From a virus: a stretch of 47,975 nucleotides of DNA. The notes beneath the pieces are model-generated. The model had not been told where the DNA came from, did no database searches, and saw only the letters and a list, made by a program, of their open reading frames with translations. This document shows, one piece after another, positions 7,719 through 16,200 of this stretch. Made by a program: the position numbers and the translations under genes. Every line of letters starts with the position of its first letter. Position 1 is the stretch's first letter. The stretch lies in IMG/VR virus record IMGVR_UViG_3300012685_000006, positions 1 to 47,975 of that record; one strand, given 5' to 3'.

Positions 7719-8139
7719 CACATTAGAAAATGTACTTTCATATGTTAAGAAACTAGAAAACGGCTGCTGGGAATGGACAGGTGCCAGAGATAAACACGGA
7801 TATGGGGCTCTTAGTTACAAAGGAGAATCCTGGCGCGCTCATGTACTTATATACACTCTTATCAAAGGGCCTGTCCCGTTTGGGAAAATACTACATCATA
7901 GATGTGAATTCAAGAGTTGTGTAAACCCTGAGCATCAAGGGCCATTATCCCATGGAGCACATAGACTAATTCACACAATGAATAGAACTTATTGTGCGAG
8001 AAATCACGAACTTACCTTCGCAAACACTTACATTACACCTGAGGGAAGAAGAACATGCTTAACTTGCCGTCGAGAGAATCTAAAACTGCACAGAAAAAGG
8101 AAAGCGCAAACGAAAAGCCGCCGCTTGAGACAGTCCTGA
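7705..8139 (+). CDS. HNH homing endonuclease in polymerase locus
   Basis: 144 residues from a GTG start overlapping the exonuclease gene by 14 bases; GGAGGAG lies about 11 bases upstream. The sequence GCWEWTGARDKHGYG...AHVLIY...HHRCEFKSCVNPEH is the HNH_3-type core (His-His, Asn-Pro-x-His). The C-terminal C..NH...N...C..C module is a zinc finger common to these enzymes. It sits exactly at the exonuclease/polymerase domain junction, in a gene family (SPO1 polymerase) known to be invaded by HNH-bearing introns. Here it is free-standing. Confidence 0.85.
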   Translation: MPPLNTLENVLSYVKKLENGCWEWTGARDKHGYGALSYKGESWRAHVLIYTLIKGPVPFGKILHHRCEFKSCVNPEHQGPLSHGAHRLIHTMNRTYCARNHELTFANTYITPEGRRTCLTCRRENLKLHRKRKAQTKSRRLRQS

Positions 8140-8423
8140 AATTCGAGACCGGTCTAACACGCGCTTTAATGAGCGGCACGAAGCGAGTTACTATCCGCTT
8201 AGGAAAGCGTAGCTTTGCTCAACATATAACTATCTACGGAAAGAAAGCCGAGGTCCAATCCGTCGTCCATACGCAGCTTTTATATACGCCTTTCGAAGTT
8301 CTCCAACTACAAGGATTCAAACATATGTTTCATGCTTTAATTTCATTACAGAAGTATTATCCAGGAATAACGCAGACATCGCAGATTACGATAGTTACGT
8401 TCCGAATACTCGATACACTTTAA
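8055..8423 (+). CDS. ASCH/PUA-like domain protein
   Basis: 122 residues. The core KFETGLTRALMSGTKRVTIRLGKRSF resembles the start of ASCH domains (strand, IlsGxKxxTiR), a PUA-related fold that binds RNA or modified nucleotides. The N-terminal 25 residues overlap the HNH gene and are basic and disordered. A GAGGGAAGAA site precedes ATG 8055. Its stop shares TAATG with the polymerase start, so polymerase translation is probably coupled to it. It may have arrived with the HNH gene, or be a translation-linked regulator; inference. Confidence 0.55.
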   Translation: MLNLPSRESKTAQKKESANEKPPLETVLKFETGLTRALMSGTKRVTIRLGKRSFAQHITIYGKKAEVQSVVHTQLLYTPFEVLQLQGFKHMFHALISLQKYYPGITQTSQITIVTFRILDTL

Positions 8424-9901
8424 TGCCTTTATTCAACAGTCTCGAACAGTTTTATAACTGTTATGAAATGCCCCTTGCTCGCGTGTTTCACGAGATAGAT
8501 CGAAGAGGAGTCTTAGTTGACCAAAAAAGACTTAAAAAATTCATTGAAGGCATCGACGTTGACCTTACAACGGCGTGTCAGAAGATTGAGTCCGTTGTCA
8601 AGCTCAAAGTCATTCCAAAAGGAATCAAAGGAAAGAAAACCGATGCTGATACACTTAACCTCTCCAGCGTACCTTCTCTTAAAAGAGCACTTACAGAAGT
8701 ACTTGGGATCAAACTAAAAAAAGACTGGAAAACCAAAAATGAATCCACCGGAGAAGAAGCCCTTAACGAAGCCTACGTTTCCACAGGAAACCCAGTTCTC
8801 AAAGAAATACTCCGAGTTCGTGAGCTTAATAAAATCAAAGGAACCTACGCCGAAGCAACTCTACTCGATTCTGTTTTATACACTTCGTATGCGGTCACTG
8901 GCACTGTTACTGGCAGACGATCCTCTAGGGAAACTCCGTTTACGTCTGAAACAGGTCATGCTATCGGAACAAACGTTCAGAATCTACCTAAACAAAGCGA
9001 ACTTGGAAAGAAGTTTAGAGAATGTATCATTGCAAGACCTGGAAAGATTTTTGTTAGCTGCGATCAGGTCCAAGCTGAAGATTGGATCGTGTGTGCTATC
9101 ATTCACGACGTATCGAGAGACGATAGCGGCCTTTCCGAACTCCGAAGAGGGGTTGATAGACATCGAAGACTAGCTATGCAAATTTTCAATAAAAGCGAAG
9201 CTGAATGTGGAAAAGGCACGATGTTTCGTTTTATGGGCAAGAAAACACGACATGCGGGGAATTACGGAATGCAGGCTCCGAAGATGGCCGTCGAGCTTGC
9301 GAAAGAAGGATTCTCACTAGGAGTTAAATACTGCGAAACTCTATTGGAGCGCTTCCATGCATTCGAACCTGAGATTAGAAATTCATTCCAAAAATCTGTC
9401 GAAGATAGTATTAGAACTAAACGAACCCTCCGTACTCCCGTTGGAAGGGAGCGCTACTTCTTTGGTCTCCGACCTGACGCTGATAATAGTAAAATATTTA
9501 AGGAAGCATTCTCTTATATCCCCCAGTCAACAGTTGGAGATAACACAGGACTCGCCGTCTTACACTGTGAGCGTGTTCGACCCGGATGGGTTATCATGGA
9601 CACACACGACGCGATTACCCTCGAATTGGATGACCGAGAAGATGAGATCCTCGCTGGATTAGAACTCTTAAGAAACGCCTTTGATAGAGAATTTACTTTT
9701 CCAAATGGCACGAAAATCAAGATTCCGATAGAATACACCTTGGGCTATGATCTTAAAAACGAAATGGAGATTAACCCCGCACAGTGTCACGGAGACTTAG
9801 CAACTGGATTGCGCAATACCTATCCTATGTTGGTCCAGCTTCGGAATCTCCCATTTCCTATATCTTCTGGTCCGCTGCAACAGCAATTAGTACAGTCTTG
9901 A
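8423..9901 (+). CDS. Family A DNA polymerase, polymerase domain (C-terminal half of split enzyme)
   Basis: 492 residues. Residues 10-35 (EMPLARVFHEIDRRGVLVD) match the usual entry to the PolA palm. TGRRSS (163-168) and NVQNLP precede motif A, Cys213-Asp214...Glu219. Motif B is a phage variant, KKTRHAGNYG (273-282), and motif C is DTHDAITLE (His395-Asp396). The enzyme lacks its own exonuclease, supplied by the gene at 6552. The last 39 or so residues overlap the next gene in another frame and look unlike polymerase. The native end was probably near residue 453. Confidence 0.9.
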   Translation: MPLFNSLEQFYNCYEMPLARVFHEIDRRGVLVDQKRLKKFIEGIDVDLTTACQKIESVVKLKVIPKGIKGKKTDADTLNLSSVPSLKRALTEVLGIKLKKDWKTKNESTGEEALNEAYVSTGNPVLKEILRVRELNKIKGTYAEATLLDSVLYTSYAVTGTVTGRRSSRETPFTSETGHAIGTNVQNLPKQSELGKKFRECIIARPGKIFVSCDQVQAEDWIVCAIIHDVSRDDSGLSELRRGVDRHRRLAMQIFNKSEAECGKGTMFRFMGKKTRHAGNYGMQAPKMAVELAKEGFSLGVKYCETLLERFHAFEPEIRNSFQKSVEDSIRTKRTLRTPVGRERYFFGLRPDADNSKIFKEAFSYIPQSTVGDNTGLAVLHCERVRPGWVIMDTHDAITLELDDREDEILAGLELLRNAFDREFTFPNGTKIKIPIEYTLGYDLKNEMEINPAQCHGDLATGLRNTYPMLVQLRNLPFPISSGPLQQQLVQS

Positions 9902-11004
9902 AGCGGAATGTATACGTAGGTCGTGGGACATATAAGTTACATCCGAATCTCTACACAGTCTTGGTCGGTAGACCAGGTATCGGAAAAGGAACAGCGATTA
10001 AACCGGCGATTAATCTAATGAAAGAAGCGAAGGTAGCGAACACGCTATCAGGTAGAATAACTATAGAATATGTTCTAGAACGCCTCTCCGTCGGATGGCC
10101 ACAGCCTATGTTAGGCGGTACTCTTAAAATCGGTAATGAATCGGCATGTATGATTTTCTCAACCGAACTTTCAGTATTCTTGGGCGCAAGTCCCAATACT
10201 CTTCCTATTCTCTGCGACATCTGGGACTTCGACGAGGGAGATTTCGAATATGGTACTCGACATAAAGGTGAATTTAGAATTAAAAATCCCACAATCTCCC
10301 TTCTTGGCGGGACTACTCAAGAGTGGCTCATCTCATCAATCCCTTCCTCTGCCGTTGGCGGAGGTTTCACTCGGAGAGTTAATTTCGTGGTTGCAAACAA
10401 TCGAGAAAAACTGCTCCCCTGGCCAGTCGTTCAAAATCACTCTACGATCAGAGATAATCTCCTTCTCGATCTCCAGTCCATCGCTAGGCTAAAGGGAGAG
10501 TTTCAATTCGCCAATGACGTAAAACCCCTCTTCGAAGCGTGTTATTCCATTGACTCAAATCCTACGGAATACGACGACGAGGCGACGACCTCGTATAAAA
10601 CGAGTTTATGGGCCCAAGTGGTGAAACTAGCAATGTGTATGTCGGCTTCTCGCGCTGATGATTTAATTATAACAAAGGAGGACTTTCGTAAATCTTATGA
10701 CGCAATCATGTCAGTAGCAGGTAACGTACCGAAAGTCTTTAGAGGCGTCGGGGAATCGGAGATGGCTATAGCTACGGATAAAATACTTCGATTCCTAGAG
10801 AATAAGGGCTTTGCCAATCGACAAGAAATTCTTAAAGCTCTTTGGAGAGACGTGACTAGAGAAGATTTAGATAAGATTCTCGCTACGCTTCTCGAAGGCG
10901 CAGTTATTTATGAATATCAACAAGGCAGAAGTACAATGTTTGCAGTAAAGGCCACGCACGCAGTAGGAACTCAAACTCGAAAAGTGAAGGGAGTTACACC
11001 TTGA
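9784..11004 (+). CDS. DUF3987-like P-loop ATPase, probable replication helicase
   Basis: 406 residues from GTG 9784, overlapping the polymerase gene by 118 bases. The opening (NWIAQYLSYVG..SE.PISYIFWSAATAIS) and the Walker A loop GRPGIGKGT (62-70) are typical of DUF3987-type phage ATPases. A strand MIFSTELS near 118 would be Walker B with Glu. A winged-helix-like segment (ANRQEILKALW...EDLDKILATLLEGAVI) ends the protein. It is placed with DNA polymerase as in many phages where this family replaces a DnaB-type helicase; the exact role is inferred. Confidence 0.7.
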   Translation: MSRRLSNWIAQYLSYVGPASESPISYIFWSAATAISTVLKRNVYVGRGTYKLHPNLYTVLVGRPGIGKGTAIKPAINLMKEAKVANTLSGRITIEYVLERLSVGWPQPMLGGTLKIGNESACMIFSTELSVFLGASPNTLPILCDIWDFDEGDFEYGTRHKGEFRIKNPTISLLGGTTQEWLISSIPSSAVGGGFTRRVNFVVANNREKLLPWPVVQNHSTIRDNLLLDLQSIARLKGEFQFANDVKPLFEACYSIDSNPTEYDDEATTSYKTSLWAQVVKLAMCMSASRADDLIITKEDFRKSYDAIMSVAGNVPKVFRGVGESEMAIATDKILRFLENKGFANRQEILKALWRDVTREDLDKILATLLEGAVIYEYQQGRSTMFAVKATHAVGTQTRKVKGVTP

Positions 11005-11315
11005 GCACAGCCGTAAAGGAACAAAAAGGCTTCTACATCATCCCTGCGCCAGGCAGAATATGGCTCGTAGAGGATGGCTTCAAATATGAAGGGCGTATTG
11101 TCATACCTGACAAAGTGCAGCGACGCCCGACCACTGGAGTCGTGAGGTGGGTTGGAGAAGGAGTAAACTACGTAGAAGGACAAAGACTAGTTTACGGACT
11201 TTATTCTGGAACTGTAGTTAATTTCAAGAATCAACCAGTTTATAGAGTTTGCAATCCGGATGAGATTCTAGGAATTGTCGAAGGGGAAGCGGAGTTGGAA
11301 GGAGTGGGGACGTGA
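11001..11315 (+). CDS. GroES-like co-chaperonin
   Basis: 104 residues from TTG 11001 (AAGGGAG 6-7 bases upstream), overlapping the previous stop. It follows the GroES strand order: PAPGRIWLVED, then EGRIVIPD (GGIilPd equivalent), TTGVVRWVGEG, VEGQRLVYG, TVVNFKNQPVYRV, and NPDEILGIVEG (dDILavle equivalent). Phage GroES homologues such as T4 gp31 redirect GroEL to fold the major capsid protein. The mobile loop (around KYEG) is short. The capsid protein of this phage is encoded far away on the other strand. Confidence 0.7.
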   Translation: MSTAVKEQKGFYIIPAPGRIWLVEDGFKYEGRIVIPDKVQRRPTTGVVRWVGEGVNYVEGQRLVYGLYSGTVVNFKNQPVYRVCNPDEILGIVEGEAELEGVGT

Positions 11316-11410
11316 TGCCAGAAGAAATCGAAGATAATGAAGACATTCTTCAAGAAGATGATCCAAGCGAAGAAGACGACATAACAGAAATGGAGGAAGA
11401 GGATGACTAA
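11315..11410 (+). CDS. 31-residue highly acidic peptide
   Basis: ATG 11315 overlaps the previous stop (TGATG), and GGAGTGGGG lies just upstream. Nineteen of the 31 residues are Asp or Glu and none is basic. Its 3' end overlaps the next gene's start and supplies that gene's ribosome site (GGAGGAAGAGG). Very acidic small phage proteins can be DNA mimics, but the size and lack of structure allow only speculation. Confidence 0.45.
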   Translation: MPEEIEDNEDILQEDDPSEEDDITEMEEEDD

Positions 11411-11738
11411 TGTCCTTGACGAAGAAAAAAGCAGCAGCAAATGCCGTGACTGTATGAACCACATTCTTAGACTCGGCGACTGGGTAGACATTCTTCCTCC
11501 CCAGAACATAAAATGGATTGGTAAAATCGTGGAGATTAATGACGGTGGGATAAGTCTCTCGATTGACAAGAATAATAGAGGAATGACACCTGCAAAAGTT
11601 CGTGTCGTTCTTGATATTACTATGAACGCCAATCCTCAACTAGCTGTCTTTCCAGGATTAACGAAAACACTTCCTCCTGGAAGCGATGATATGATTGATA
11701 AAGTAATGGAGGAGGCTGAAAAACCTCCTGTACAATGA
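11403..11738 (+). CDS. Hypothetical protein with Cys pair
   Basis: 111 residues. CRDCMNH near residue 14 could bind a metal. Residues 25-75 (LGDWVDILPP..IKWIGKIVEINDGGISLSID) have the alternating pattern of a small beta barrel such as an SH3- or KOW-like domain, followed by a Pro-rich tail. It sits between the acidic peptide and an HNH gene with overlaps on both sides. Function unknown. Confidence 0.55.
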   Translation: MTNVLDEEKSSSKCRDCMNHILRLGDWVDILPPQNIKWIGKIVEINDGGISLSIDKNNRGMTPAKVRVVLDITMNANPQLAVFPGLTKTLPPGSDDMIDKVMEEAEKPPVQ

Positions 11739-12172
11739 CAAAATGTAGAATTTGCAAACTAGACAGATCGTTAGACGAGTTCCCTGACTGGCAACTCAAA
11801 AACTACAGAAATCCAGCCTGTAAGGATTGTTTGAGTAAAAGAGGAAGTAAACGATGTCTTAATTGTAAAATTATCGTTATAAAACATTACAGTAACGGTA
11901 CTATGAAATGTAATTGTTGTGGTGAGAGTAGAGTTGAGTTTCTTTCAACAGATCATATCGACGGTCTTAAGAAAAACGAAATAAGAATTAGCGGAAGAGC
12001 TTTCTATGTAAGACTAATACATGAACATTTCCCTCCCGGATACCAGATACTTTGTTTTAATTGTAATCTATCCAAAGGATTTTTCGGATATTGCCCGCAT
12101 GAAAAGGAGCGAATGAAAGAGGAGATTCCTTTAACTAAAGAACCTCCTCCATCCGGACCAATTACGATGTGA
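11735..12172 (+). CDS. HNH endonuclease with zinc ribbons
   Basis: 145 residues. The N-terminus has paired Cys sets (CRIC, CKDC, CLNC). The core CNCCGESRVEFLSTDHIDG ... FPPGYQILCFNCNLSKG ... CPH is the DHI-type HNH nuclease with structural zinc cysteines, widespread in phages as free-standing homing endonucleases. It overlaps the previous gene by ATGA and is the last gene of the rightward early module. Its stop lies 2 bases from the stop of the facing late gene. Confidence 0.8.
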   Translation: MTKCRICKLDRSLDEFPDWQLKNYRNPACKDCLSKRGSKRCLNCKIIVIKHYSNGTMKCNCCGESRVEFLSTDHIDGLKKNEIRISGRAFYVRLIHEHFPPGYQILCFNCNLSKGFFGYCPHEKERMKEEIPLTKEPPPSGPITM

Positions 12173-12174
12173 GA

Positions 12175-12435
12175 CTATACATCTTTGCTAGACGCTGCCT
12201 TTTTACCAGCAGCGATATTCCGGGAGAGACCGGAGCCTTTCTTGCCGAATCCACTTTCAGAATTCGAAAGATGACCCTTAGTGCCAGAGGCATGCTTCGG
12301 ACCGTGAGCTTTCGCTCGCGGGTTATCGGCAGAGCCGCTGTAAAGATGCGACCCAGGGGAATTAGCCGAAGGACTGCATTCTAGACTATCTTCGACGGCT
12401 TTTACTTCTTTATGACTCATTGGTGAAGTTGGCAT
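12175..12435 (-). CDS. Small basic Gly/Ser-rich late protein
   Basis: 86 residues from the ATG at 12435, chosen because AAGGAG precedes it; the longer frame to 12507 would cross the palindrome and overlap the ejection-type gene. The product is Ser, Gly, Lys and His-rich, low in hydrophobics, probably disordered. It is the last gene of the leftward late module and has palindrome copy 2 about 20 bases upstream. Function unknown; perhaps a virion-associated minor protein. Confidence 0.5.
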   Translation of the reverse strand: MPTSPMSHKEVKAVEDSLECSPSANSPGSHLYSGSADNPRAKAHGPKHASGTKGHLSNSESGFGKKGSGLSRNIAAGKKAASSKDV

Positions 12436-12456
12436 ATATGCTCCTTGATTAGATTT

Positions 12457-12477
12457 AGTGTTCAGAAAATGAACACT
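12457..12477. promoter_or_regulatory. Dispersed palindrome, copy 2 of 8
   Basis: A perfect AGTGTTC-N7-GAACACT match. The outer TAG on the minus strand doubles as the stop codon of the gene ending at 12476. The site lies in the short gap before the gene starting at 12435. Confidence 0.75.
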
Positions 12478-14371
12478 ATTTGTACTGACCGATCGTGTCA
12501 GTAACAAACTCTGTCATAGCTCCACGCTCTAGAAATCCTTTTTTACGAGGAGACTTACGTGTTGATTCCTTCAGTTTATACGCTGAAATCGGGCCGACAA
12601 CGGGTATGCGTCGCAGCATTTCCAGTCCTATCGGCTGTTTCGTATGTGGCAAGCGAGCGAGATCAACGAAGTCGGAAATCACGGGTCCAGCCACGAAGTG
12701 CCAAATCGGCGCATCGCTCGGAGATGCAACGTTGTAAATCATGTCTTGAAAAATTCCAAAAGCTCCTGCGTGAGCCGCGTTATCAATTAGTCTCTCTAAA
12801 GGATATTCAGGCCGCTCTTCGAGCGTTCCCTTCCGGGCATACTCACGTAAATCCGCGGTCAATTCCCCGAAAGTGGGAAATAGCATTGACATATACACTA
12901 GCGGGCGTATATCTCCGTCAGCTCCAGCAGTCTGAAGATATTTCACCGCGGGTTTGACGGCAAAGTTCTTGACGAAATTGGCTTGCGTGTAAAAATACTG
13001 CTTAAACTGTAGTACCAATCGAGCCATCGGACTCGCCTTCCACGCGAGCGGTAGTTGATTAGCATCGAATGTGAATTGAGTAACATCGGAGGTGCGCTTT
13101 GCGGCTTGTAGTAAATCGTCTTCGGATAGATTGCCACGTTCTAGAGCCTTCGCTACATCGAGACCTAATTGACCCAGCTTTGATCGAGCGACATTTGGCC
13201 GGACACCTCGCTGTATTTCTGAAAACAAGTCTTCTGCAAGATGCTTACCCGCTACGGCTGCGAATATACGCCGATATTTATCAAGGGCAACAAATCCTGT
13301 CGCGTGAAGAATCTTGGAGCCTAGAGCGCCCGTTTGCTGCCCATAAAGCTCTTTATATCTGCGCATTGATTCTGTCCACGTCGCTCCGCTCCGCAGGGCA
13401 AAGTCTTCTGCACTCCGCACGTTCCCGTTTTCTACAAATTCTGAAACTAGCGAAGCTAAAGCCTTAGCAAATGGCTTAACGCCAGCATAAACGGCGACGT
13501 TAAGAGGCTGACTCGTATGCGACAAAACAGCAAGGCTTAACTTACTAGCTACTTCTAGACTCGCTAAGCCTTGCTCCCAAGGGCGAATACCCCTATAATA
13601 CTTGCCCGTTTTTGTTATGCTATCGACATACTTAAGAGCCAAATCCTGGGCAGACTTGCCTCCAGTTTCTTTAACTCCTTTGAGTATAAGATCAAGATTC
13701 TCGTCATTCGCTCCGAAGATTTTCGCCCAGTTTAATCTTTTATATCCTTTATCAACGTCCTCAAAGAGAACACCCAAATCTCGGCGATATCCTGGCAGAT
13801 CCCATTTACGAGGAGTCTCGTAGTTATGAGCGCGGGGGGATTTTCCGGAAATCTGGTCCAGGAGTCCCTCAGCTTGTCTAAGGGACATACCTTGACGCTG
13901 TAGTTTACCGATAGCTTGCTCACGGTTGACTCCTTCGAAGAGTTCTCGTGGGTACATACGCGGCCAGTCGTCTTCGACCATCGGGCCGACTTTGATTCCA
14001 GATTGCTGCATACTCGAATAAATATGTAAGCGAGCCAGCTTTGCTTTAGTGATTGATTCCTTCAACGGCCCATCAGGAAGATTCTTGAAATTCTGCCAGT
14101 GTGTAGCTATATCTCCTGTAATACTCTTATCCTTTAGAATAGGTTTCATACTTCGTAGAAGCGTAGAATAATAATCACCGGAGTTTCTAGCAGAGTTATC
14201 CTGCCATGACTTCATCGAATCTACGAGCATATCTCCGAACGGACCTGCTCTCCTCAAAGCGCCTTCTCCGGACATAACCGCAGTAGTCGAAAGCTCGTTA
14301 TTGAAAATCTTAGGGAGAAATTCCTTTACTCCCTTCCCTAAAGTCGAAACTGCTTCGCCTAGCCAGCTCAT
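12476..14371 (-). CDS. Large internal virion / ejection-type protein
   Basis: 631 residues from ATG 14371, which overlaps the previous stop (ATGA); an upstream ATG at 14401 is also in frame. It has long helical stretches, a hydrophobic central region (SKLSLAVLSHTSQPLNVAVYAGVKPFAKALA), and a segment QFKQYFYTQANFVKNFAVKP typical of large phage internal-protein C-termini. Length, composition and position next to two other long low-complexity late proteins suggest one of three ejection proteins that form the DNA-entry channel of short-tailed phages. No catalytic motif is visible. Confidence 0.55.
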   Translation of the reverse strand: MSWLGEAVSTLGKGVKEFLPKIFNNELSTTAVMSGEGALRRAGPFGDMLVDSMKSWQDNSARNSGDYYSTLLRSMKPILKDKSITGDIATHWQNFKNLPDGPLKESITKAKLARLHIYSSMQQSGIKVGPMVEDDWPRMYPRELFEGVNREQAIGKLQRQGMSLRQAEGLLDQISGKSPRAHNYETPRKWDLPGYRRDLGVLFEDVDKGYKRLNWAKIFGANDENLDLILKGVKETGGKSAQDLALKYVDSITKTGKYYRGIRPWEQGLASLEVASKLSLAVLSHTSQPLNVAVYAGVKPFAKALASLVSEFVENGNVRSAEDFALRSGATWTESMRRYKELYGQQTGALGSKILHATGFVALDKYRRIFAAVAGKHLAEDLFSEIQRGVRPNVARSKLGQLGLDVAKALERGNLSEDDLLQAAKRTSDVTQFTFDANQLPLAWKASPMARLVLQFKQYFYTQANFVKNFAVKPAVKYLQTAGADGDIRPLVYMSMLFPTFGELTADLREYARKGTLEERPEYPLERLIDNAAHAGAFGIFQDMIYNVASPSDAPIWHFVAGPVISDFVDLARLPHTKQPIGLEMLRRIPVVGPISAYKLKESTRKSPRKKGFLERGAMTEFVTDTIGQYK

Positions 14372-16200
14372 TCTTGAGCACCAAACTGGCTCTCTAGCCA
14401 ATTCTTCATTTCATGAAAATAAAGCTCATCAGATAACCTACCCTGCTTTCTTAGTTTCTGAAAGCCCCTTAAATAAGATTCCCCGTGAGGAAAGTCCTTC
14501 ATAGCCTCTTCGAGTTCAGGGATGTGCATCATATTAAGAGAACCAGGGGTATACTTGCCAGCCAATTCCTGAGCATGTTTTTCTAAGGCAGACCCAAATT
14601 CCTCTTTCTTCGAAAGCTCTCGCTTCGCGGCTATTCTCTCTCTATCCGCCGCTTGCTGTGCAGGTGAGGCTGGCTTACCTTCTTTTGCTCGAATCTTCGG
14701 CCCTGTCTCCCCTTCGGGAACTTTTACAATCGGAGTAGAGCCCTCCCTCTCCTTCGCTTTACGAATCTGCTCTGCCATCTCCTCTCCACCGCCACCTTCA
14801 GCGATGCGAGAGGCCCCTTCTAATCCTTTATACTCATCAATCTGCATCTGAAGAATCTTCTTCTCTTCTTCAGAAGCTCCCTTCATACGGTCGGTTAGAT
14901 AAGTTACTAAGCGTCTTTGCTCCGCTAGTATATCACGTCGTCTCTCCGCTACCCCAGTAGGAGGTGTTCCAGGACCTTCTCTCTTCTCAATCTGACCAAG
15001 TGTCTTTCCTATCGACGGATTCTCCTCCGCTGCCTTAGCAGCAACGGCTTGTTTCTGCACTGGCGTGGTCGTCGGTACAGCAGAGCGCCTTTGAGCCTGT
15101 TTCGCAGCTTTTTCAGTAGAAGCCTTAGCTTTCTCAGCACGCTTTGCGGTTTCTTCCGCTTCTCTCCCTGCTTTTGCAGCCGCTACTTCGGCCTTCTTAG
15201 TAGCTTGTTTAACAGCCTGTTGTGACTTAATCTCCTCCTTCATCGCAGCAGGCATCTGTGTTTTTTCAGGTCCTGTTAAATCCTTGAAGACTTTGCCAAA
15301 TTTCTTCTTCGCTGCTATATCAGCAATATCCCCCATAGAAGAAGCCGCTTTGGCTGTGGTCCCAGCATCCTCCACAGCCTTAGCAGCCTCGGGCGCGCCA
15401 GCGGATACTGATCGACGCCCAAGTCCGAACATCTTTCCTAACATCGGGAACGCTGCTCCAAGAACCCCGCCCCACATAGCGCCGCTTTTGGGATCTCCTC
15501 CAGGTCTCGAAGCCTCAAAAGTGGCTCCACCTGCGGCTCCTCTTCCAGCACCGCTTAATACCTTCGCTCCCTTAGAAGCACCAGCTCCTAGAGCTGGAAG
15601 CATGGATTCTACTCCGTGAGTAGCTATTGTTGCTGGTAGTTGATGACCAATCGCTGCTCCTACAGATGCCCCTGTTGGAGCTACTTCCTTGGCTTCTCCG
15701 TAAGCCCTGCCTTCGGCTTCGCCCATTCTTTTGATAGACTCAACATTCTGCTTGTGAATGTAATCACCGACAATCGGGAGATGTTTTTCTAGCTTATCTT
15801 TCAACTCCGCTATTGTCTTAATTCCTCCAATAACACCTGCTCCAGTAGCAGAGACAGTCTGAGCGGCCTTTTCCAAAACACCGTGTTTTACTTCTGGGTC
15901 TTTTAATTCTGTTTTCTGATCATACGGGATGTCAAACATACGTGCAGCGAACTGAAGGCGTAAACGATCTAATTCTTCTTCATCAAGCGGTCTCTGTTGA
16001 TTTACCTTCTGATACTTCGGAAGCGCATATCTCTTAAACATTCTATCAACAAATTTAACAGCCTTATCCGGATCCATATTATTAAGCCTTTTTCTATGTT
16101 GATAGATAAAGGCAATAGGATCCTTCCTTGGGTCTATATCTTGATCCTGACTTCCGTTAGCAAAGCTAGTTTGGCTTTGGTTCGTCTGCGTCTGGGGCAT
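14368..16200 (-). CDS. Ala/Lys/Glu-rich internal virion protein
   Basis: 610 residues from the ATG at 16200 (GGAGG about 9 bases upstream); the frame itself extends to 16221. A Gln/Ser-rich N-terminus is followed by a helical region and a Gly-rich hydrophobic stretch (VSATGAGVIGG, GASVGAAIGHQLPATIATHG, GAGRGAAGGATFE) that could insert into membrane. A long Ala/Lys/Glu coiled-coil region of about 100 residues follows. It belongs with the genes at 12476 and 16166 as a probable ejection-protein set. Confidence 0.5.
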   Translation of the reverse strand: MPQTQTNQSQTSFANGSQDQDIDPRKDPIAFIYQHRKRLNNMDPDKAVKFVDRMFKRYALPKYQKVNQQRPLDEEELDRLRLQFAARMFDIPYDQKTELKDPEVKHGVLEKAAQTVSATGAGVIGGIKTIAELKDKLEKHLPIVGDYIHKQNVESIKRMGEAEGRAYGEAKEVAPTGASVGAAIGHQLPATIATHGVESMLPALGAGASKGAKVLSGAGRGAAGGATFEASRPGGDPKSGAMWGGVLGAAFPMLGKMFGLGRRSVSAGAPEAAKAVEDAGTTAKAASSMGDIADIAAKKKFGKVFKDLTGPEKTQMPAAMKEEIKSQQAVKQATKKAEVAAAKAGREAEETAKRAEKAKASTEKAAKQAQRRSAVPTTTPVQKQAVAAKAAEENPSIGKTLGQIEKREGPGTPPTGVAERRRDILAEQRRLVTYLTDRMKGASEEEKKILQMQIDEYKGLEGASRIAEGGGGEEMAEQIRKAKEREGSTPIVKVPEGETGPKIRAKEGKPASPAQQAADRERIAAKRELSKKEEFGSALEKHAQELAGKYTPGSLNMMHIPELEEAMKDFPHGESYLRGFQKLRKQGRLSDELYFHEMKNWLESQFGAQE

